A stretch of 8,288 nt of DNA from an uncultured Bacilli bacterium (GCA_934098345.1 CAKONX010000053.1:1-8288); one strand, 5' to 3'; positions 1 to 7,178 are shown, numbered from the stretch's first letter. Notes: generated by a model not told the origin, from the sequence alone. Program-made: numbers and translations.

Positions 1-35
1 GCACCAGAAATATTATTATTGCAACATTTATTCAT
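1..35 (-). CDS. 5' end of a leftward gene, product unknown (partial)
   Basis: Only the first eleven codons plus two bases are in the window. The reverse strand reads MNKCCNNNISG from an ATG at 35-33, with a strong GGAGGG Shine-Dalgarno (43-48 region) about 7 nt upstream. That ribosome site is the main reason to call a gene. The start is rich in Cys and Asn and has no signal peptide within the visible residues. Nothing allows a family assignment. A short Cys-containing protein, a coat-type small protein or the start of a larger enzyme are all possible. It is divergent from the prsA-like gene. Confidence 0.5.
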   Translation of the reverse strand, partial: MNKCCNNNISG

Positions 36-64
36 TATTCTCCCTCCTTTTCATTACTCACTTT

Positions 65-70
65 ATTGTA
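65..70 (-). promoter_or_regulatory. Candidate -10 box for the left-edge gene
   Basis: The reverse strand reads TACAAT (5/6 to TATAAT), about 30 nt before the ATG at 35. No convincing -35 lies 16-18 nt upstream. This is a weak call, supported mostly by position. Confidence 0.25.
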
Positions 71-131
71 TGGTAAAATATCCATTTTTGTGCCTGTTTT
101 AAAGAAATTAATATTAATTTTTTTATATACG

Positions 132-140
132 TGATATAAT
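132..140 (+). promoter_or_regulatory. Extended -10 promoter of the prsA-like gene
   Basis: TGATATAAT (TGn plus a perfect TATAAT at 135-140) lies 20 nt before the ATG. The -35 position (TATTAA at 112-117, 17-nt spacer) is poor, so this looks like a housekeeping-sigma extended -10 promoter. The predicted leader is only about 14-15 nt and consists mainly of the GGGAGG ribosome site at 149-154. Confidence 0.6.
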
Positions 141-160
141 ACCTATTAGGGAGGATATAA

Positions 161-1156
161 ATGAAAAAGAAATTATTAGTTGTAGTTATGGCAAGTGTTA
201 TGCTAACTGGATGTGGTAAAACTATTCCTAAATTAAGTAATGGTGAAGAATCAATAGTTGATTTTAAAAATGGAGATAAAATAAGTGTTAATGATGTATG
301 GAACGAAGTAAAAGATTCTTATGGACTTAACGTTATGCTTGAAAAAGTCGACAATAAAATTTTAGAAGATAAATTTAAAGACAAAAAAGATGATATTGAT
401 GAATATATTAAAAATTATGAAACATCTTTAAAAGCTAATTATGTTGATAAAAATGGTAAGTATGATGAAACTTCACTTTTAAGTGCATTAAGTCAATATG
501 GTTATTCTTCTTTAGAACAACTTTTAAAGCAACAAAGAGTATCTTATATGGAAAACATGCAAAAGGAAAGTTATGCTAAAAGTTTAGTTACTGATAAAGA
601 AATTGAAAAATATTATAAAAATGAACAAAAAGGTGATATTAGCTGTGTACACATCTTAGTAAAACCTGCATCTTCAAGTGATCAAGATTCTACTAACGCT
701 GAAAATAAAGCTAAAGAAATTATTACAGCAATTACTGATGATATAAAATCTGGAACTTCAGCAGCAGATGCATTTAAAAAATACGAAAATAATGATGAAG
801 TTACTTATCAAGATTTAGGTTTCTTCAATCATGGTGACATGGTAGAAGCTTTTGAAACAGCGGCTTACAAATTAAAAAAAGGTGAATATTCAAAATCACC
901 AGTTAAAACTACTTATGGATATCACGTTATCTTAAAAGTTGATGAAAAAGAAAAAGATACACTTGAAAATCTTAAAGATAAAATTAAAGAAACACTTGCA
1001 AATGAAAAAATTGAAAAAGATTCTACAATGGCAGTTAATGCAATGGTTGAATTAAGAAAAGAATATGGTGTTACATTCAATGACAGTGATATTGAAAGTG
1101 CTTATAACAAATATATAAATTACTTAATTAATCAAAGCAGAAATACAACAAAATAA
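161..1156 (+). CDS. prsA: PrsA-like foldase lipoprotein (parvulin peptidyl-prolyl isomerase)
   Basis: This is a secreted, membrane-anchored foldase that would help exported proteins fold outside the cytoplasmic membrane. Residues 1-18 are a lipoprotein signal: a KKK n-region, a hydrophobic core and the lipobox LTGC, with Cys18 as the acylated residue. Residues about 40-155 form a helical SurA/PrsA-type chaperone region. Residues about 158-262 are a parvulin domain, with the opening CVHILV (His164), the DLGFF-x-HGDM segment (Met227), Phe231 and the closing YGYHVI (His255). A helical C-terminal tail follows to residue 331, so the length is normal for PrsA. The ATG follows GGGAGG by 6 nt. The gene is monocistronic, with its own promoter and terminator, and converges on the gene at 1170-2219. 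The family is clear; the client proteins are unknown. Confidence 0.93.
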   Translation: MKKKLLVVVMASVMLTGCGKTIPKLSNGEESIVDFKNGDKISVNDVWNEVKDSYGLNVMLEKVDNKILEDKFKDKKDDIDEYIKNYETSLKANYVDKNGKYDETSLLSALSQYGYSSLEQLLKQQRVSYMENMQKESYAKSLVTDKEIEKYYKNEQKGDISCVHILVKPASSSDQDSTNAENKAKEIITAITDDIKSGTSAADAFKKYENNDEVTYQDLGFFNHGDMVEAFETAAYKLKKGEYSKSPVKTTYGYHVILKVDEKEKDTLENLKDKIKETLANEKIEKDSTMAVNAMVELRKEYGVTFNDSDIESAYNKYINYLINQSRNTTK

Positions 1157-1197
1157 AAAAATAGAGAGGTTAACTTAATAACTTCTCTATTTTTTTT
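1156..1197. terminator. Bidirectional rho-independent terminator between convergent genes
   Basis: Arms 1156-1172 and 1179-1195 form a 17-bp stem around the 6-nt loop ACTTAA. All pairs are Watson-Crick on the top strand except one G-U. The right arm runs into eight T (1190-1197), which serves prsA. The left arm begins with a run of A, which gives the U tract for the opposite strand. The left arm contains the stop of the leftward gene (1170-1172), and the right arm encodes that gene's last codons. Confidence 0.85.
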
Positions 1198-2219
1198 ACA
1201 ATGTCTTCTCTTTCTTTTATTGGTGCTAAAGCAATTAATTCAGCATATACTTCATCATTTGTTTCTTCATATTTAGTAATAAGATAACTTCTGTCAACAC
1301 CATAAAGAATTGTATATATATAATCAAAGAATACATCTTTTGATAAATATTCATATATCTTCATTATAAAATTATAATATTCTGATTTTGAATAAGCTTC
1401 TAAATAATCATGAATTAAGCCTTGCATTGCAAGTTCATTATCATAAAATCTATCCATTTTTTCAATAAAATCATAAAAATAACTTGTTTGGTTATCATAA
1501 TATACTGTTTTATTAACATTATCTTCTAACTCTGCTTGTTTTATAATTGATGATGCAATTCTATCATCAATTTTTTTAACTTTCTTTAGCTCTTCTAGTT
1601 TTTCTCTTGTTAAAGGCATACCATCACTTTGTAAGATTAAGGTTGTTAATCCATCAATTAAGGTCTCTTCATCTGGTATATTATTCATATCAAACACTAA
1701 ATCATAAGCATAATCATAATTACCTTCTTCAATATATTTAACTATTATATCAACCACTTTTTTAACATTTGCATTTATTAAATTTGTTATAATTGATTCT
1801 TCTAAAGTTATCTTTCCTTTTTTATGAAAAATTTTACTATTTGCTTTTTTAGCTCTAAAATAAGATCCATTAAATATTTCTTTTCTTACTTCATTGTTTC
1901 CTTTAACATCATCATATTTTTTATTGTTTTTTGAAATTAATAAATCAGTAACTTTTACATTTGATAAATCAATATCTAAATCTAATAAATCATACATTAA
2001 AATTAAATAAGTATAATAATCATACATATTTATATTTGTTTGACGTAATAAATCTAAATAATATGCTGCTTTACCATAACTTTTATTATTTACATAGTAA
2101 GCAAATAATGTATAAACTACTTTAGTATTTAACATATTATATTTTAAATATTCTTCTAACAATTTAACTCCTGTTTGATTATCTTTTTCATAAATTGCAA
2201 ATGTTTCTTCTAAATTCAT
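1170..2219 (-). CDS. Hypothetical helical-repeat-like cytoplasmic protein
   Basis: I do not recognise this 349-residue protein. It has no signal peptide or membrane segment and is rich in Tyr, Asn, Lys and Leu. It reads as consecutive amphipathic helices, for example residues about 15-95 (LLEEYLKYN, AAYYLDLLRQ, YYTYLILMYDLL) and about 150-180 (VVDIIVKYIEEGNYDYAYDL). The NYDYAYDLVF and KSYGKAAYYL segments resemble TPR/solenoid helices, so a protein-interaction scaffold is possible but unproven. The ATG at 2219 is preceded by GGGTGAGGG (2224-2232), of which GGTGA pairs with the 3' part of the anti-SD. It has its own promoter after the yugP terminator. Its stop codon lies inside the shared terminator stem. 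Confidence 0.85.
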   Translation of the reverse strand: MNLEETFAIYEKDNQTGVKLLEEYLKYNMLNTKVVYTLFAYYVNNKSYGKAAYYLDLLRQTNINMYDYYTYLILMYDLLDLDIDLSNVKVTDLLISKNNKKYDDVKGNNEVRKEIFNGSYFRAKKANSKIFHKKGKITLEESIITNLINANVKKVVDIIVKYIEEGNYDYAYDLVFDMNNIPDEETLIDGLTTLILQSDGMPLTREKLEELKKVKKIDDRIASSIIKQAELEDNVNKTVYYDNQTSYFYDFIEKMDRFYDNELAMQGLIHDYLEAYSKSEYYNFIMKIYEYLSKDVFFDYIYTILYGVDRSYLITKYEETNDEVYAELIALAPIKEREDIVKKIEKLLS

Positions 2220-2248
2220 ATAACCCTCACCCGTTTTCTCAAGTACAT

Positions 2249-2276
2249 ATTATAACTAATTTTCACAAAAAAACAA
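2249..2276 (-). promoter_or_regulatory. Promoter of the hypothetical gene 1170-2219
   Basis: The reverse strand has a perfect TATAAT (2254-2249), 29 nt upstream of the ATG, and TTGTTT (2276-2271) at a 16-nt spacer. The -35 overlaps the 3' arm of the yugP terminator, so the gene restarts transcription immediately after the upstream unit ends. Confidence 0.55.
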
Positions 2277-2289
2277 GCATAAGCTTGTT
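2267..2289 (-). terminator. Rho-independent terminator after yugP
   Basis: On the reverse strand the perfect 7-bp stem AACAAGC / GCTTGTT closes a TTAT loop. It is followed by a seven-T run (complement of 2267-2273). The stem begins within the yugP TAA stop (2290-2288). Confidence 0.8.
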
Positions 2290-2956
2290 AATCGCGATCG
2301 TTTAATTGAATTAATAAATATAGGATTTCTAAAATTGATGACACAACTGCAGCAACATATGTTAAAGCCGCACTATTTAAAACAGCATCAATGCCTTTTT
2401 TCTCTTTATCATTAATCATACCATCTTTTAATATAATATCTTTTGCTCTTTTAGAAGCATCAAATTCAACAGGTAATGTTACAAGTTCAAATAAAAGTCC
2501 TAGAAAAGTAAATCCAATTGCTGCATAAACATAATCCATATAACTTAAGAATAAACCAATAATCATTACAATATAAGCTATCTTTTGACCAATATTGACA
2601 ATTGGGAAAATAATACTTCTTAATTTCATCCAAGTATAACCTTCTTTATCTTGAATAGCATGTCCACATTCATGAGCTGCTATTGCAACAGAAGCAACAC
2701 TTGTTCCATGAAATACTTCAGTTGAAAGCCTAACAGTTTTTCTTCTAGAGTCATAATGGTCACTCATAACTCCTTTAGTTTCAACAACATAAATATCTCC
2801 AAGTCCATTTTCATCTAATATTCTTCTTGCTACATCAAATCCAGTTAAATCCTTTTCATTTATTACTTTTTTATATTTTTTGTAATTTACATTAACTTTA
2901 ATTGATGCATAAATTGGAATACTTAGCATTAGTAAAAAAATTATTATTAAATCCAT
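2288..2956 (-). CDS. yugP: YugP-family membrane zinc metallopeptidase
   Basis: This is a putative membrane-embedded zinc peptidase of the YugP family (Zn_peptidase_2). The catalytic HExxH is visible as HECGH (His95, Glu96, His99) in AAHECGHAIQ. The conserved TLPVEFDAS segment (160-168) probably supplies the third ligand, Glu164. An upstream family signature SDHYD (65-69) followed by TVRLST (74-79) is also present. Membrane segments are predicted at about 2-19, 122-140, 143-162 and 198-217. The 222-residue length is normal for the family. The start is set by AGGAG inside the last codons of cysS, 7 nt before the ATG. Only 2 nt separate the two genes, so translation is probably coupled. A strong terminator follows. 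The physiological substrate is not known. Confidence 0.92.
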   Translation of the reverse strand: MDLIIIFLLMLSIPIYASIKVNVNYKKYKKVINEKDLTGFDVARRILDENGLGDIYVVETKGVMSDHYDSRRKTVRLSTEVFHGTSVASVAIAAHECGHAIQDKEGYTWMKLRSIIFPIVNIGQKIAYIVMIIGLFLSYMDYVYAAIGFTFLGLLFELVTLPVEFDASKRAKDIILKDGMINDKEKKGIDAVLNSAALTYVAAVVSSILEILYLLIQLNDRD

Positions 2957-2958
2957 AA

Positions 2959-4350
2959 CTACTCTCCTACAATTTTATAAGTTGTTCCTTCTCTTGTATC
3001 AACTAGAATAATACCTCTATTTTCAAGTTCACTTCTAATTGAATCAGCAAGTTCAAAGTCTTTATTCTTCTTTGCTTCGCTTCTTTTTTCAATTAAATCT
3101 AATATTTCTTTATCATCATTTTTACTTTTTTTATTTATTAAATTAATACTAAAAACTTTATCAAATTTTTTAATTAATTCTAATTTTGTATGACCATTAA
3201 CTTGTTCATCTTTAATTAGTTCATACATAACAGATAAAGCATTTGCTGTATTTAAATCATTAGAAATTTCTTTAATAAATCTATCATTATAAGTACTGAA
3301 TTCTCCTTCATCAAGTTCTCCTTCATCACTTATATTATCAATTTTATTTCTAAGTTTCTTTAAAGTTGCCTCTGCTTGATTAAGTGCTTCATAAGTAAAA
3401 ACTAATTGCTTTCTATAATGACTATTTAAACACATAAATCTAAAACTTAATGGATCATATCCTTTTTCAATAAGTAGAGATACAGTTAAAAAATCACCTT
3501 TACTTTTACTCATTTTTCCAGTTGAATCAAGTAAATGTTCATTATGGAACCAATAATTACACCATTTATGACCTAAATATGCTTCACTTTGAGCAATTTC
3601 ATTAGTATGATGTGGGAATATATTATCTACTCCACCACCATGAATATCTAAATATTCGCCTAAATATTTAATTGATATACCAGAACATTCAATATGCCAT
3701 CCTGGATAACCAACACCAAATGGTGAATCCCAAACCATTTCGTGATTTTCAAATTTAGATTTAGTAAACCATAAAACAAAATCTGCTTGGTTACGTTTCT
3801 TTTCATCACTTGTAACAGTTTCTCTTATACCAACCATATTTCCTTCTAAAGAATGGTTAGATAATTTATAATAATCATCTACTTTAGATATATCAAAATA
3901 AACATTTCCACCACTTACATAAGCAATATCTTTTTTGAGTAAATCTTCAATTATTTTAATATACATATCAATATTATCTGTTGCCTTAGATACAATTTCG
4001 GGCATCTTACAATTTAAATTATTAAAGTCTTTAAAAAATGCTTTTGTATAAAAATCAGCAATCTCATAAGCACTTTTACCTTCTCTTTTTGATGCAACTT
4101 CCATTTTATCTTCACCAGTATCAGCATCACTTGTAAGATGACCAACATCTGTAATATTCATAGCTCTTTTAACGTTATATCCTAAATATAATAATGTTTT
4201 TTCGAGTATATCATGTCCAATATAATTACGCATATTTCCAATATGAGCATAATGATAAACTGTTGGACCACAAGTATACATATTTACTATATTTTCATGA
4301 ATTGGAACAAAGTTGTCTACTTTTTTTGTTAATGTATTATAAAATTTCAT
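2959..4350 (-). CDS. cysS: Cysteinyl-tRNA synthetase
   Basis: This class I synthetase activates cysteine with ATP and charges tRNA-Cys in the cytoplasm. At 463 residues it is full length. The HIGH-type motif is HIGN (36-39) within YHYAHIGNMR, and KMSKS is intact at 279-283. The zinc site that selects cysteine is Cys27 (MYTCGPT), Cys222 (WHIECSG), His247 and Glu251 (HHTNEIAQSE). The helical DALR-type anticodon-stem region occupies about 330-405, and the typical C-terminal element NKDFELADSIRSELENRGI is at 429-447. The ribosome site AGGTGAT lies directly before the ATG. The gene has its own promoter 22 nt upstream but may also receive read-through from the membrane-protein gene. It is co-transcribed with yugP. 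Confidence 0.97.
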   Translation of the reverse strand: MKFYNTLTKKVDNFVPIHENIVNMYTCGPTVYHYAHIGNMRNYIGHDILEKTLLYLGYNVKRAMNITDVGHLTSDADTGEDKMEVASKREGKSAYEIADFYTKAFFKDFNNLNCKMPEIVSKATDNIDMYIKIIEDLLKKDIAYVSGGNVYFDISKVDDYYKLSNHSLEGNMVGIRETVTSDEKKRNQADFVLWFTKSKFENHEMVWDSPFGVGYPGWHIECSGISIKYLGEYLDIHGGGVDNIFPHHTNEIAQSEAYLGHKWCNYWFHNEHLLDSTGKMSKSKGDFLTVSLLIEKGYDPLSFRFMCLNSHYRKQLVFTYEALNQAEATLKKLRNKIDNISDEGELDEGEFSTYNDRFIKEISNDLNTANALSVMYELIKDEQVNGHTKLELIKKFDKVFSINLINKKSKNDDKEILDLIEKRSEAKKNKDFELADSIRSELENRGIILVDTREGTTYKIVGE

Positions 4351-4371
4351 TTTATCACCTGCTTACATTTT

Positions 4372-4400
4372 ATTATACTAATTTGTTTTATTTTAAGCAA
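4372..4400 (-). promoter_or_regulatory. Promoter of the cysS-yugP unit
   Basis: The reverse strand has TTGCTT (4400-4395), a 17-nt spacer and a perfect TATAAT (4377-4372), placing the start of transcription about 15-16 nt before the ATG. It occupies the 52-nt gap after the stop of the upstream membrane-protein gene, where I see no terminator. Confidence 0.55.
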
Positions 4401-4402
4401 TA

Positions 4403-5266
4403 TTATTGACACATATTGTTGTTTTTAACGTATTCTTTTATAGTTTCACCACTTATTTTTTTAGCATCACTTAATTCATTATTTCCTTTATAACTAATTT
4501 CAAAGTTTCCAGTAGCAAGCAATTCTTCAGAAGATGAAGAATTACATATATCAGATCCGTTTACATCTCCAAAATTAGATGAAAGAATTAATTTATTATT
4601 ATATATTCTTGATGCCATTAAAGTAATTCCAGTTGGATTAAACACAACTTCATTTACACTCATACCAGACATATTTTTAATAGATGAAATATCAGCTAGT
4701 ATTTTACCATCACTAGTTATGCCAATAACTCTATTTTGTCTTGGCTCATTATTTATCAAAAATATAAATAAAATATTATCTACAATTGATGCTTTTTTAT
4801 AAACTTTATTAGCAGTTGCAATTGTTATATCATTTATTTTTATATTCTTTTTAGCATTTAAATCTTCTACTTTTAAAGTAAATTTATCATTTATTTTTAC
4901 TTCTGTTTGGAAATCAATATCATTATCACTTAAATCAAATATATCAAAATAATATTCTTGAATTTTAGTAGTTGGTGTTTCTTCATTTCCACTTACTCCA
5001 TGATAATTATTTGGTAAATATATATATACTATAAAAAATGCTACACATGCAATTATAATTAAAATAACAGTAATAAAAATAGCTGTTGATGAATCATGAG
5101 AAACATTCTTATCTTGAATACCTTCTAATTTTTCAACATTATCATTTTTAATAGGTTCTTCTGGTAAAATCTCATTACTTTCCTTTACATTACCAGATTC
5201 ATCTACTTTAATTACTTTAGCAACTCTATTAATTTGTTTTACATTTGGTAAATCATCATTGTTCAT
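4403..5266 (-). CDS. Hypothetical single-pass membrane protein with cytoplasmic tail and ectodomain
   Basis: I do not recognise this 287-residue protein. Numbered from the chosen ATG, residues 1-60 are a polar, acidic tail with no signal peptide. Residues about 62-84 are one strongly hydrophobic segment (AIFITVILIIIACVAFFIVY). The remaining ~200 residues are hydrophilic and predicted to be extracellular, with beta-rich repeated strand patterns and two cysteines (Cys241, Cys286) that could form a disulphide. The topology resembles anti-sigma or signalling membrane proteins, but no domain is evident. A GTG two codons further upstream also gives an open frame. However, the ribosome site GAGGG overlaps that GTG and sits at the right distance (6-7 nt) from the ATG at 5266, so the ATG is preferred. 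It lies 44 bp after the Clp-like gene. Confidence 0.85.
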   Translation of the reverse strand: MNNDDLPNVKQINRVAKVIKVDESGNVKESNEILPEEPIKNDNVEKLEGIQDKNVSHDSSTAIFITVILIIIACVAFFIVYIYLPNNYHGVSGNEETPTTKIQEYYFDIFDLSDNDIDFQTEVKINDKFTLKVEDLNAKKNIKINDITIATANKVYKKASIVDNILFIFLINNEPRQNRVIGITSDGKILADISSIKNMSGMSVNEVVFNPTGITLMASRIYNNKLILSSNFGDVNGSDICNSSSSEELLATGNFEISYKGNNELSDAKKISGETIKEYVKNNNMCQ

Positions 5267-5289
5267 AAGCACCCTCTTATTCTAAATTG

Positions 5290-5298
5290 ATTATATCA
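5290..5298 (-). promoter_or_regulatory. Extended -10 promoter of the membrane-protein gene
   Basis: The reverse strand reads TGATATAAT (TGn plus a perfect TATAAT at 5295-5290) in the 44-bp gap after the Clp-like gene. This is the same nine bases as the prsA promoter. No good -35 is visible. The predicted leader is about 17 nt. The gene could therefore be expressed separately from the Clp-like gene. Confidence 0.5.
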
Positions 5299-5310
5299 TA
5301 AATAGGTGTT

Positions 5311-7128
5311 TCATGCATTAGTAATTATTAAATCAGTGTCTACTTCAAAATTAGTATTTTCTTCATGATGTTCATATCCAACTATTGGAGTTTCTTTTAA
5401 TTTATCCATAATAATAACACAATTATCAAAAACTACTAATTCATTTTTATTATCTCTTATATAACTTTTATCAATTATTGATTTAAATAAATCTAACACT
5501 TTATAAGAAGAAGCATCGGTATTTTTTAAATATATTAATGAATAAGGTTTATATTTTATCTTACTTAATAAGTTAACATCATTATAACCAATATACCCAG
5601 GATCACTTCCTACAATTCTATTTATTGATGTATCACTTACATAATCTTTTAAATCAAGCTCTAAATAATTGTATTTTAACGTAGATACAATTGTCTTAAC
5701 TATTTCTTCTTTAATAGCTTTATCTTTGCCTTTTAAAGTAAAACTTAAAACTTTATTACTATTTAATCTATTTTCAAAAACTCTATTCATATTATTAATG
5801 CCAAATTTAGTATTTAAAATATGACTTAAATTATCAATATCTTTTTGTTTAATTAAATTAATACCTGTTATAGACATAATTGTTTCTTCTATATCTTTAT
5901 TTTTTATAGTCAATTTCTTTTTATTATTTTTTCTTAAATAGTAAGCATTTTTATAATCTTTATTATTTAAATATTCATTACATTTAAAACTATTTTCTTG
6001 TAATTCACTTTCCATATTTACTTTAGATGCAACCATATCAAGTACATCTAATGATTTATCAGGATTATGATTCGTATAAATATATTTATTAGCAAGAGTT
6101 ACAATATAATCTATATTGCTTTCAGTTATTTTAACATTATGAAAGTCTTCGTATATTTTTTTAACACCTAATAAGATATTCTTTGTTTCTAATTCATTAG
6201 GTTCAACAACCATAACACTTTGAAATCTTCTTTTTAATGCTTTATCAGGAGATATAAATTTTTCGTATTCATAAGTAGTTGTTGCACCTATAATTTTTAT
6301 TTTATCATTAGCAAGATATGGTTTTAAAATATTAGCTGCATCAATGCTACCTTCTCCACCACCTGTTTTAACGATTGTATGTATTTCATCTATGAATAGA
6401 ATAATATTTTTATTCTTTTTAACTTCTTTTATTATATTATTAAGTCTTGTTTCAAATTCTCCTCTATATTTAGTATTTGAAAGCATACTAGCCATGTCAA
6501 GAGAAATAATTTTTTTACCTTTTAATTTAGGTGGTACAAGATTTGCATCAATTCTTCTTGATAGTTCTTCAACTATTGCTGATTTTCCAACACCTGCTTC
6601 ACCTATTAATATTGGATTATTTTTATTTTTTCTTAAAAGGATTTGAATTATTTCATTTATCTCTTTATCTCTTCCAATTAAAATATTATCACTTTGTATT
6701 TGTTCCCCAATAATGTTTAATTCACTTATATCATCTTCACTTAATTCTTTATACATACTTTCAATATCAATATTTAAACCCATGAGAAGTCTTAAAGCAA
6801 TTCCATCATCACTTGAAAGTAAATTTTTCATTATGTTTTTAGCAGTAACATTTTCTTCTTTAGTACTCATTTCAATAACCATTCTTAAAAGAGGTGTATA
6901 TAATATTACTTCACTTTTTTTATTTGAAAGACCTACTATATTAATAAGTTCATCTCTAAATATTTCATAGGTTAATCCATAACGTGAAGCCACTTCTAAT
7001 ACATCTTTATTTTTAAGTAAACTTAAAAGTAAATGTTCTGTTCCAACATAAGGATGTTTTAAATTCATACATTCTTTTTCTGCATTCTTTAATATTTTTT
7101 TTACTTCATAATTAAAATTATCATTCAT
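5311..7128 (-). CDS. ClpC-like AAA+ protein with intact D1 and degenerate, truncated D2
   Basis: This is a relative of ClpC/ClpA unfoldases, but at 605 residues it is about 200 shorter than ClpC. In order: a Clp N domain (about 1-130) whose first repeat keeps VGTEHLLLSLL (28-38) while the second is eroded; and D1 (about 145-370) with Walker A GEAGVGKS (176-183), pore-loop YRGEFE (Tyr221), Walker B LFIDE (Asp247, Glu248), arginines 300-301 in the KRRF segment and sensor-2 NPDKSLD (355-361). A shortened UVR-like M region (about 372-402) follows. The D2 large subdomain (about 425-590) is recognisable from VGSDPGYIGY (506-515). D2 Walker A has become KGKDKAIKEE (466-475), its Walker B acidic pair is replaced (LIYLKN, 531-536), and the whole D2 small subdomain is absent. 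Hexamer ATPase activity from D1 alone, or a regulatory pseudo-ATPase, are possible. The AGGAGG site is 10 nt before the ATG, inside a hairpin. Confidence 0.9.
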   Translation of the reverse strand: MNDNFNYEVKKILKNAEKECMNLKHPYVGTEHLLLSLLKNKDVLEVASRYGLTYEIFRDELINIVGLSNKKSEVILYTPLLRMVIEMSTKEENVTAKNIMKNLLSSDDGIALRLLMGLNIDIESMYKELSEDDISELNIIGEQIQSDNILIGRDKEINEIIQILLRKNKNNPILIGEAGVGKSAIVEELSRRIDANLVPPKLKGKKIISLDMASMLSNTKYRGEFETRLNNIIKEVKKNKNIILFIDEIHTIVKTGGGEGSIDAANILKPYLANDKIKIIGATTTYEYEKFISPDKALKRRFQSVMVVEPNELETKNILLGVKKIYEDFHNVKITESNIDYIVTLANKYIYTNHNPDKSLDVLDMVASKVNMESELQENSFKCNEYLNNKDYKNAYYLRKNNKKKLTIKNKDIEETIMSITGINLIKQKDIDNLSHILNTKFGINNMNRVFENRLNSNKVLSFTLKGKDKAIKEEIVKTIVSTLKYNYLELDLKDYVSDTSINRIVGSDPGYIGYNDVNLLSKIKYKPYSLIYLKNTDASSYKVLDLFKSIIDKSYIRDNKNELVVFDNCVIIMDKLKETPIVGYEHHEENTNFEVDTDLIITNA

Positions 7129-7165
7129 AAAAAAATATCCTCCTATTAATTATATGAGGATATTT
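7129..7165 (-). terminator. Hairpin after spo0A that also masks the Clp-like gene's ribosome site
   Basis: A perfect 10-bp inverted repeat (AAATATCCTC at 7133-7142 and GAGGATATTT at 7156-7165, top strand) surrounds a 13-nt loop. On the reverse strand it is followed by a run of seven T counted from inside the stem, and it lies 8 nt after the spo0A stop, so it resembles a rho-independent terminator. Its 3' arm contains GAGG of the AGGAGG ribosome site (7144-7139) for the ATG at 7128. The stem is AT-rich and probably leaky. Confidence 0.65.
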
Positions 7166-7172
7166 AACTAAT

Positions 7173-7178
7173 ATTATA
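7173..7178 (-). promoter_or_regulatory. Candidate -10 box for the Clp-like gene
   Basis: The reverse strand reads TATAAT across the spo0A stop codon (GTA TAA T). A transcript starting 6-7 nt downstream would begin at the first base of the hairpin. No good -35 is visible, and a second TATAAT lies in the hairpin loop, so the assignment is uncertain. Confidence 0.3.

Noticed and set aside
345..355. 0A-like GTCGACA inside prsA
   Set aside because: It is a single imperfect site within coding sequence, without tandem partners or a nearby promoter.
4194..4409. Rightward 71-codon open frame opposite cysS and its promoter
   Set aside because: It lies over the cysS 5' end, which has clear catalytic motifs on the other strand. 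It has Tyr/Phe-rich low-complexity composition typical of antisense AT-rich DNA and no recognisable domain.
5267..5272. GTG at 5272 as start of the membrane protein
   Set aside because: The GAGGG ribosome site overlaps this GTG, so it is too close to serve it. The ATG at 5266 is correctly spaced.
5267..5313. Frameshift or stop-codon read-through as the cause of the short Clp-like protein
   Set aside because: After the TGA, the frame reaches another TGA within five codons. The next 44 bp hold a promoter and ribosome site for a different gene, with no sequence resembling the ClpC D2 small subdomain, so no broken tail is present.
5311..5313. Mycoplasma-type code with TGA as Trp
   Set aside because: Trp is encoded by TGG throughout (for example in cysS and prsA), and the TGA here is followed by non-coding regulatory sequence.
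6344..6970. Three rightward open frames of 60-100 codons opposite the Clp-like gene
   Set aside because: They mirror the conserved Clp D1 and N-domain coding sequence, overlap each other and have no domain content.
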